Below are positions 46,213-54,318 of a stretch of DNA of 54,318 nt, in pieces. Every line of letters starts with the position of its first letter. Positions within the stretch are counted from its first letter, which is position 1. A program made the position numbers and the translations under genes. The stretch lies in the NCBI GenBank assembly GCA_015680685.1, contig MNCI01005794.1, positions 6,131 to 60,448 on the forward strand, read 5' to 3'. The stretch is from Gnetum montanum (Eukaryota > Streptophyta > Gnetopsida > Gnetales > Gnetaceae). The notes under the pieces are model-generated. The model saw only the letters and a program-made list of their open reading frames with translations, searched no databases and was not told the origin of the DNA.

Positions 46213-48851
46213 GGGTTCGTGGGTGACGTCTCCAGTTTTCTCGTCGATTCTAATGTTTTCAGGGTAGAAGCCAAACGATTTGGGTTTGAATCCTTGTCAT
46301 TTAGACATTACCACATGTATGGAAGGCTCATCTGCGGGTAAGTTTTTGCTTACTGGGATTGATGTTAACATGTGTACTAGGGCCTCACGATGAGTTTGAG
46401 AAGTTAATACCAGGTCATATAGGCTTAGTGAAGTATTTTTCTATTTAAGTGCATGCGTGACCTGTGTTAGGGCTGTTGCTAAATCTTTACTGTTAGGCAT
46501 ATGTTTGTTAATGGTTACTTGGTCCATCGGGCCCAACAGTTTTATTTCATGTGTAGCTGGTTTGGCGTTTTCTTTCATGACTGTTGATTTAGATGCATCA
46601 TGTATTCCCAATGATTCTCCCTTATAGCTTGTACTTGGTTCATTAGTAGGCGATGCCATGGGTACTATGCTTAATGGGGTGGGCTTGGGGGGTCCTAAGG
46701 CAAACTGTTGACGTTCCTTCTCCAAGCATTCTCATGTGAGCCTATCTGCGAGGCGTTCCCACGCATGGTGCGGGGGAACACTTGGTTTCTGAACATCAGG
46801 TTTCTTTGGAACACGTATGATGTATGGAGTAGGACAAGGTTGCGGCTGGGCGGTTGAAGGTGGTTGAGTGTCAAGCTGCCTAGGCACCCTAACGACATAC
46901 GAGGTCGGTTTATTCTGTGTTTGCAGAGTAGAAGGTTGGTGATTATCAGGATGTTTGGGTATCTTGACAACATATGGAGTAGGTCTAGTTGGGGGCTGTG
47001 CTTTCGTAGTTGCAACCGCGGGTGGCACTCGGACTACATAGGGAGTGGGCCGGGTAGGAGGTTGCGTGTTTGTGGTAGTAGCAGTAGGAGGTATACACAT
47101 CACGTACGGTTTTGGTGGTATGGTAGAGGCCACCACCACGGGGCATATCCGGATGACATAGGATCTTTGTGGGGTAGGCAGATTACATGGAGAGTATGAT
47201 GATTGAGGTGCGGCAGTGGGAGGAGTACGGACTACAAATGTCCTCGTAGGTGTTAGCTGTTCATTATCTGAATAAAAGGTGTAAATCCTGGGTGCTTCTT
47301 GTTCGTTGTCTAAGTAGATAGTGTTAATTACATATGGAGCCTCCTTAGTATTTAGTGGATCCTTATATATGCCCATGGCCTGGTTTTGTGGTTTGACCGG
47401 GTTGGCTTCATCAAAAGTGATCTCACCTCTATCGATCATCCGTTGAATATCTTGTTTCAGGGTGAAACAATAATCAATACCATGTCCATTGCATTGATGA
47501 TAATCACAAAAGTGGTCTATTCTAAAGCCCCTTGGAACTGGAGGCTCATCTGGCGTTGCCAAGCTTCGGTTCTCGACCAACTGACAGAATCGATCATGTC
47601 TTTGGATTGCTGCCGAGGAAAATTGTTTATGTTTCATTAGCCTGACCTTGAAGAGTTGGTCAAATAATTGTGAGGGTTTCATGGGCAATGGTGTGTATTG
47701 AGAGGGGTATCTCCTCTCGAAGGTTCTCGCACGACCTAGTGTAGGATTTTGTGATGTGGACAGTTCGGGTGTAGTAGCGGGAGCAAGTCCAGCATAGTTA
47801 GTAGGGGCAGTAGGCAGTTTGCCTTGTTGTCCTATACTCATTTGTTGTGTTTCCGCTACTGCTGCTATAGTTTCCTTAGCCTTTTCTTTGTCTTTCTTAT
47901 TATGTTGGTTTTTAAAGGCTGAATAGGCGGGGTCATGGCTGTTTTGGGCTGCCTCTTCTATGTTCTTTATTTGTACAAATGCTTGGCTAAGAGTGCATGC
48001 GTTAAGATAGTATAATTTGGACTTCACAAAATCATTAATGGCCCCCTTTAGAATAGTGAGGAGATAAGTCTCTGGGATTGGCTCATGGAGCTCATTGAGG
48101 GCAACGCTCCACTATTGGATGAATTTTTGAACAGGTTCAAGCAGTGCCTGCTTGACCTGTATCAGGCTATCAAGTGTTGCTTTAGGCTTCAAGTAATACT
48201 TGAACCTGGTAACGAACTAGTATAATAAGTCTTCTAAAGAAAATATTGAGTTTCGGGGCAAAGCCTGATACCAATCAAGTGCTTTCCCTGTGAGGGACAT
48301 GGGGAACACTCGTAAGATGGCATGTGGCCACGGCTGAAGTAGCACGCATTCTAGTCTAAATGTTATAAGATGGGTGTTGGGGTCTATCTCCCCATTGTAT
48401 TTAGTTAACGTGGGTAAGGAAACACCCTTGGGTAATGTTAGAGGTGGAACCAAAGAGTTGATAGGGTCCTCTTGATAGAAATCCACTATCTTAAGCTCTT
48501 CGTCGGTGGCTGTTTTGAGGCGCTTGACCTGGTCAATTAGCTCTTGCATCAGTTTCTTGGCTTCAGCCTAGTCTTGGGCACTAGGTGAGATGGTAGATTG
48601 ATTATGTTGTTTAGTATACAAGTTAGATTGTTGTATGGTGGGCGAGAAATAGGAAAGTTGAGTGGTTGGAGGTTGGGCTTGTGGAACATTCATGATAGGT
48701 GCTGCTAAGGATGGCATACTGTAAGGAAAGGGTTGTTGTTTTGTTGTTGTTGTACTTGAGGGATATTCATGGGTGGAATTGTAGGAGGTGGTACGTTGTA
48801 GTTAGGGGGTTGATGTGCTTGTGTACTAGTCCCGGCCCACTGTCTAGTCAT
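46213..48851 (-). pseudogene. gag of the Tat element
   Basis: A possible start MTRQWAGTSTQ lies at 48851, just after the ORF1 stop. The capsid core at 48549-48110 has LPTLTKYNGEIDPNTHLITF and MSLTGKALDWYQALP, the retrotrans_gag pattern. A CX2HX4HX4C zinc finger (CDYHQCNGHGIDYC, about 47480-47520) follows. A Pro-rich part then repeats the phrase PTPYVVRVP about seven times (46800-47230). At least three internal stops and one frameshift are present; several stops are TAG, fitting C-to-T change. Gag packages RNA into virus-like particles. Confidence 0.85.
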
Positions 48852-48857
48852 GATTTT

Positions 48858-49766
48858 TCAGGGAATGCCCTGAGCTTGTTGAATTGAAGTGATGAAGGGT
48901 GTTCTTTGGGTTTGGATCTGTGGTATATAGTGCACATATGTAGAAGCGGGTATCACATATGGCATCTTGATCACTCGAGGTGGGAAGGTTGCTCCTACAT
49001 TGGTTTGCGGGGGATGTTGTTGGGGTTGTATTTGCAAGAGATGGGATAATGTGGTAACAAGAGGAATAGTGGCAAGGGGCATATTGAGTTGGGTATCGGT
49101 CACTAGGGGAGTGGGAATAAGCATGGATGCTTCTTGTTGGGGCACATGTGCTTGGGTGATTTTAAATGACTGGAGGGATGTAGTTTCCCCTGTGAATGGT
49201 TGGAACAATGGGTTCGCGTAAGTTTGGGGGCTTAGGGTATGGTATGAATCTTCGTGTTCGGACTGAGCTGCAAAGTCATCCTTCTCTTCCAATTGAGGAT
49301 TTTCCATAGACTGGTGTAAAGACTGATTCCTGGCTAGGAGGAGCTATGAGATAAGTTCAGAGTAGTGCTCGGGGAGAGGGATGATGTCATACGGGGAAGG
49401 GATGAACTCATGTCCTCCCCTATGAAACAGTTCATATTGTCTCTTGGCCTCCATTTCAGTTTGATCCACTGCTAGGCCAGCTTGAATTTTTACGCATATG
49501 AAATTATATTGTTCTTGTGTGATAACATTGAAAGATGGATTTTTCCCTTGCAGTCTGAGAGATCGGCGGGGTCCTCCCCGGGGATTAACCTCACCATGGG
49601 CCCCTATGGGTTGAATAACGGGCATTGGCGTCATCGTGGGGTCCATAGTATCCGGAATGGACCTGGTTGAAATGTTGGTGTTGGTAGTATTCATGGTGAA
49701 AAGGTTGTAAATGTAGCTTGGTGGAAGGGATACAATGTCGGGGCGTACAGGTGAGGATTTGGCCAC
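48858..49766 (-). pseudogene. ORF upstream of gag (ORF1-like or gag N-terminus)
   Basis: The frame starts MAKSSPVRPDIVSLPPSYIY at 49766, has one TAG at about 49344, and ends TGA at 48858-48860. It contains a basic RRSLRLQGKN and then a Pro/Gln/Thr-rich tail. No domain is recognised. Ogre-type elements carry an extra ORF1 before gag, so this may be its equivalent. A two-part gag is the alternative. Confidence 0.5.
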
Positions 49767-49966
49767 GTATGAAATGGGTGTGCTTACCAGCGTACACCTA
49801 AGTTGACAGTGTGCGACTTGTTTGCACAGCGTGTGGACTGGGTCCCAACATATAGACTTTAGTGACCAGTGTACAAAAACTGGTCATGGCATGTAAATTG
49901 AGGTCACAGCATGCAGGCTGCACCTATCAGTGTACAAGTAGAGTGATGAGCGTGCAGGGCAACTGG

Positions 49967-50175
49967 GCAGCGTGCAGACAAAGTCTACAGTGTGCAAGTT
50001 TTCAGGCAACGTGCAGATAGAGTCTACAGCGTGCAGGTTTTCAGGCAACATGCAGACAGAGTCTATAGTGTGCGGGTTTTTAGGTAGCGTGCAGATAGAG
50101 TCTACAACGTGCGAGTTTTCAGGTAGTGTGCAGACAAAGTCTATAGTGTGCAGGTTTTCAGGCAGCATGTAGACG
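49967..50175 (-). repeat. 39-bp tandem repeats in the leader
   Basis: Units start at 49967, 50006, 50045, 50084, 50123 and 50162, exactly 39 bp apart, each with the core GCAGCGTGCAGACA and GTCTACAGTGTGCA. Because 39 is a multiple of three, they are open on the minus strand as 13-residue repeats (LPENLHTVDFVCT) within a 103-codon frame, 49884-50195. Confidence 0.95.
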
Positions 50176-50315
50176 CTGAGAATGCTGCAGAACAAGGCCC
50201 GGATTTAGGAGGTTCGAAATCAGATTTGATGTTGATTCAATGTAAATGTGAGAAGACATGGTGGTAGATCAGAAGCACAGGGGACAGGCGTATGAGATTA
50301 GATTAGATTTAAGCA

Positions 50316-50345
50316 TTTTCAGGCCCTCCTTCTAGCACCATTTTC
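50316..50345 (-). other. primer binding site region
   Basis: Immediately inside the 5' LTR, the minus strand reads GAAAATGGTGCTAGAAGGAG. TGGTGCTAGAAGGAG has the TGG start of primer sites, but I could not assign the tRNA. Confidence 0.5.
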
Positions 50346-51816
50346 TGTACTGTCTAAAATCATCTATGCAAGGCTGGAATGGGACAAGCACCACGTGATT
50401 TACAGATGAGCACAGAAGAACCTACCTTCACTTGAGGGCGAGCTGGAATGAATAAAGGTAGAGTACCTTGGGTGGTCTGCACGTGGATCAGACAAGGATT
50501 TCCCCAACGTTTGCTAATATGCAATACGCTGGGTTATATGTAAACAACGTGATTAATGTAACCCCAAAGCGTAAATTTACGTTAACTTAAGCAAAAGAAA
50601 TGAATCAGAATAAACGAAAACTGTGACAAATTTTGAGCAGATACAAAGTAACTTTATTGCCAGATGAGAATTACAGTGCACTGGTCTAGACGAAGTCATA
50701 GATTTGACACGAGGCGGACAAAAGACCCCGGTGGATGCTGGAAGATGATGGTGGCTTGGTTTAAACTGCAAGCACAACGTGAAGGCTGTATGCTCAGCGT
50801 GCAGGGTCGAAGTCAAACGTATGGGGGTTCCTGCTATGATTTTCTTAGTGTTTTCCAGGTTTCAGTTTTTTGTGTGTGTGTGTCTCAAAATTGCCCACCT
50901 CGATCTAGTGAAAAACTGGGATTTTTATGAGGGTTTTGAGTGTTAGATTCGGATCTGGAAGGGTATGAGTGGCTGTGGATGAGAGAATTTCGAGTTGGAT
51001 GATAGGTGGCTGCGTTGTCCAGGTGCAAAGAATATTACAATAATGCAGCATGCTGCATGCCAATGTGTGCTGCTGCACATCAGCGTGTACACGCTGGACG
51101 TGTGAACTTAGCGTACAAACTTGATTAAAACAAAAGAATTCATTTTTACACACTACTGTTACAATAGGAAGTATCCAATTCGCCCCTCGGATTTGGGCTC
51201 GGATGTTATGAGAATGCTGCCTGCAGATATTCAGCTCAGTTGAACTTGATCTAACATGATCCTGGAAAAGTTCCACTGATATATGCTGTACTGCACACTG
51301 GATGGTGCACTCCAGGCGTACATGTTGGATGTACACACTCAACATACACACTGGGCATACATGCCAGGCATACATGCTGGGGATGTAGGATGTACATGCT
51401 CAGCGTTTGAACCCTAAAGTGCATGATTTTGAGGTCAAAACCTAATTTTCTTAAGCCCATGATGACGCCTAACAATTACCCTGTCTCTGAGAGTTGATGC
51501 CTTGTGAAAATCTTACTCTAGAGCACTTGTTTTGAGTAGTCTTTGAAGTCATACGTTGGGCGTGCATGCTGGGTGTATACGTTGAGCGTATACGCTGCAT
51601 AGTGAAAACCAAGTATTTTGATCTCAAAATTTGGCAAGGTTCAACGCTAGATGTTTACGTAGTCTGCTATGGGTCCTGGGGAACCATTTCTTGCTCGATT
51701 TGACTTCGTTTGAAACTGTCTGTGAGGTCCTCAAGCTTTAGTCATGCTGGGGAGCATCATGACTTAGCTAGATTCTTGTCAGAGAAGTACTAAGCTCAGA
51801 ATTTTGTGGTGTTTCA
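50346..51816 (-). repeat. 5' LTR of the Tat element (intact)
   Basis: It starts TGAAACACCACAAAA and ends GACAGTACA on the minus strand. It contains 13-bp units (51551-51590 and about 51310-51375) in U3 and an AATAAA signal on the minus strand near 50650. It is followed by GTTAC. Confidence 0.93.
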
Positions 51817-51984
51817 GTTACTATCTTGAATATTATACATTTTAAAGATATTTTCACATATGCAAACTATCTAACCCAAAGATTTTTATTAATCTTATTT
51901 TAAAAAAATTTCTATGCCAAAACTCTTTTTAGCAGCACCAATATCTTTTATCTCAAATTGAGAAGAAAGAAATTGTTTCAACTT

Positions 51985-53256
51985 TGTAACGACGGAAAAC
52001 GTCGGTTGCTGGAAACACCAAGAAGATTTCCATGTACCTAGTTTCAACCCTGGATCCGTGCAAGGGCCATGCTGGAGAAAACGAATCCAAGGTTCCCTGA
52101 ACGGTCTTGTCGATCAGACAAGGACTTACTTGGTTAGTAAATTTTGTTAACGGTCATATAATGAGATGATGATTTGATATGAGAAGGTAATATCAACTGA
52201 TGAGAAAATGATATCTACTCCAAGATAGGATCTTGAAGGCAATGAAAACAATATAAATTATGCAACACGATTGTAAAAATCAATGTAAACATGATGCAAT
52301 GAATCAAATTTAGAAAATGCACGATCTCAAGATCTGGGATCTGTCTTATGGACAAATATGATGAATACAACGGGATTTGTAAGTAGACTTTGGTTAGGAC
52401 GAAGTATCTTCCGCCAACAAGAAGCTATGTAGAGATTAAACAAGCAAAAGGCCAATCTACCTTGTTCACTAGCCAATCTGGATGCAAGGGAGTCAAGCTT
52501 AAAGCAAGATGTTCGCTAACTTGCAATATCTGGCTAAAAGATTTTCTCTCTCACCGTTGATGCTCTTGCCAACTTTCATCAACTACCTTAAATTTTTCGA
52601 CCTCTTTTTGTTTTCTTTGCTAGCTAGCCAACAAACCAACTTACCAATCGATCCACCAACCCTTTGAGCGTTGTCCGTCGGGGTATTTATAGGATTAGGG
52701 TTAGGAGAAGAACACGGCATAAGTGACGCGTGTCCTGGGCCCGCAGAATGTCGTTGACCTGGCGTTCTACAGCTAAAGCTCATGACGCTACGTTGTGCCA
52801 TACTCTGAAGCTTAGCCTAGCATAACCATCCCATGGCCATGCTGTAATACATTGGGAAGCATATCATGGCGTAATGACTGCTACTGTTTGAATTTTTTTA
52901 TCCTTGTTGTTGCGTCTATTTCAACTGTGCTGCTTGCATTATGCTATGCTACACTACATAACATAACACACTGTAACACGCAAAAAGTTAAGGCTTTGAA
53001 GCATGGTTAACTTCCAAAGTTGAAGTGTTGTCATCATGCATCCCTTGTTCTGTTCTACCCTCCTAAAGTCTGCTACGCTGAGCTTTGTAGTGTAGCGTAG
53101 CAGGTCCTCAGCCAAAAAAAGAAAACTTGTTAAGATGTGCAACTATTTTCAGTGCTTCCATCATTCGGATGTCTTGACACTGTGCTTGTGGAAATCCTTG
53201 CCTAAACTTCAAAACTTTGCTGAATCATCAAGGTCTTGAAATTTAACAGTGTTTCA
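51985..53256 (-). repeat. LTR of a second Tat-like element
   Basis: The right border is set by GTGTTTCA at 53256 followed by a tract like that next to the first element (ATGGTCCCTCTTTGTTGACG). The left border TGTAACGACGG at 51985 is inferred. The minus strand has TATAAATA (plus 52684-52691) and, upstream of it, GCTACGCT words with a perfect 10-bp inverted repeat at 53070-53103. The body is unlike the first element's LTR. Confidence 0.65.
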
Positions 53257-53321
53257 ATGGTCCCTCTTTGTTGACGTTTGGAGAGCTTGCCCAAGAGACG
53301 CCAACAAAGAATGTAAAACAC
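53249..53321 (-). other. polypurine-tract hairpin of the second element
   Basis: CTTTGTTGACGT (53266-53277) pairs with 53298-53309 with one mismatch. GTGTTT (53249-53254) pairs with 53316-53321. The LTR ends at 53256. The layout is the same as at 35334-35418. Confidence 0.8.
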
Positions 53322-54318
53322 CATAGAGGTAAACATGCCAATACCGTTCGTCAGCTGCTGCTTGGATGTTGCTCTATCAAACTTGGAAGTGCAAAGGTTG
53401 GGAGCGTAAGGAGTAGAAGAGGGATTTTTACAAGTGTGAAGGGGAGAGGTTCGAGAAAGACTCAAGTGTGAGTAGGATACCTCGCAAACATGTTATTAGA
53501 TAACTTCTTGTTGGTGTTTTCACAAGAGATTACGCTGTTGCACTGTATATGTGGGGCTTTCCTCAGCAATTTGTGTTATGCCCGTATGGCCTAGACAAGT
53601 TGCGTTTCATCCATTATGCCTAGCTTTTCCTACCTTTTTTTGGCTACAGATGCATTCCATGAGGCGAGTTTCATTATTCTAGTTCATGAATGTGACAGTC
53701 ATCATGTGCGAAAGGCTCCCTCTACGTTTACATTTTGTACAAACGGGAGGAGAAAGTAAAGGTAGTTGCAAGAATAAAAGAGGAAAAAAGTAAGGTAAGG
53801 TGTCTGGAGGGGAAAGGTAGGGTTTGTACTCCCAAGTAGTCAGGCTAGTCATCTTGGAACATTGTGACGCCTCACCCTCCTAGTGGATGCATCTTTGAAT
53901 GACGCTATTGTAGCAAGTAACCTGCAAAATGCAACAAAGAACGAAAGCAACTGTCCTAACCGCTAGGGAGGCTGTTGAAACAAGTGCCATCTAGAGTGAG
54001 AAGGGAAGCATGGAATGAAAAGGGGACTATAGCAAAAAAGGCATGGGTCTCTTTGTTGACACCGTAGCTTAGGAATTCACCGTCGATCGCTAGGTTCATC
54101 TTATCCATATGACTAGGCAAAAGTCAGATGAGTCTGAGAAGCTAGATCCTGACGGTGGTGGTGGCTGGAGGCAACCAAGGCTATGGGTGACCATAGTTTC
54201 CTTGGGGCTCCTACTAGTGATGCTAACCTTGGGAGCTACAATTGCTGAGCGACGATTGTGGCAACAGCTTTGAGGGGTCAGTAGTATGCCTTTCGGCATA
54301 TCTGAGAATCAGTAGAAT
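53322..54318. other. 3' untranslated interior of the second element, runs off the window
   Basis: No supported gene was found. A plus-strand frame near 54105-54270 includes a hydrophobic, membrane-like stretch (LWVTIVSLGLLLVMLTLGAT), but there is no other support for it. Confidence 0.4.

Larger units (their letters stand above)
29991..51816 (-). mobile_element. Ty3/gypsy element, Tat/Ogre type, 21.8 kb with nested insertion
   Basis: LTRs at 50346-51816 (5') and 29991-35346 (3', split) are flanked by the same GTTAC at 29986-29990 and 51817-51821. Removing the 3.88-kb insertion gives a 3' LTR of 1474 bp against 1471 bp. Protease, reverse transcriptase, two RNase H domains and integrase appear in that order on the minus strand. 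The second RNase H between the first and integrase is a known hallmark of the Tat lineage. Unusual are the 5-kb spacer between protease and reverse transcriptase with an opposite-strand spliced gene, and three separate repeat tracts. Stops, frameshifts and LTR differences (about one base in ten by eye) make it an old, dead copy. Confidence 0.92.

Noticed and set aside
54105-54270. Plus-strand membrane-segment protein
   Set aside because: One hydrophobic stretch in a short frame inside an element's untranslated part is not enough.

Overview
The window looks like nuclear DNA of a seed plant, probably a gymnosperm. It is AT-rich and most of it is decayed, nested LTR retrotransposons. It also has a multi-exon NB-ARC-LRR resistance-type gene and scraps of ordinary plant genes (ribosomal protein uS19/RPS15, an F-box protein, an OBERON-like protein). 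No bacterial operon, CRISPR array, rRNA or tRNA gene was seen. The gymnosperm guess rests on the old, mutated element load and very large elements. No species can be named from the sequence alone.

Layout. 1-1660: degraded repeat DNA. 1661-6474: complete gag-only LTR retrotransposon with a 5-bp target duplication. 6510-15130: pile of related LTR-like repeats in both orientations, one of them (7279-8699) with about 46-bp terminal inverted repeats, plus a broken F-box gene at 9668-9931. 15192-19974: NLR gene with promoter-proximal 49-bp tandem repeats, five readable 5' exons, a 662-bp assembly gap and a rearranged LRR end. 19975-25790: AT-rich DNA with a LINE 3' end and another LTR-like copy. 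25790-28104: Ty1/copia pol remnant cut by an LTR. 28270-28570: RPS15 fragment. 29991-51816: a 21.8-kb Ty3/gypsy element of the Tat/Ogre type on the minus strand, bounded by GTTAC target duplications, with one LTR split by a 3.9-kb insertion. 51985-53256: an LTR of a second Tat-like element that runs off the right edge.

The large Tat-type element is the centre of interest. On the minus strand its order is LTR, leader with 39-bp repeats, ORF1/gag, protease, a 5-kb spacer, reverse transcriptase, two RNase H domains, integrase, a hypervariable tract, polypurine tract, LTR. The spacer carries a spliced gene on the opposite strand (about 41014-44665) whose first exons resemble an FCP1/NIF-type HAD phosphatase domain without its catalytic aspartates.

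Patterns that go beyond ordinary annotation: (1) the antisense spliced gene between protease and reverse transcriptase; (2) a long hairpin folded around the polypurine tract/LTR junction, found again in an otherwise different element 18 kb away; (3) dense short repeats, often palindromic, in the promoter half of every LTR family seen; (4) an 11-bp stem conserved in shape but not in sequence among LTR copies; (5) one LTR family seen twice next to different host-gene fragments; (6) an NLR with an unrecognised N-terminal region and an acidic insert in its NB-ARC domain.
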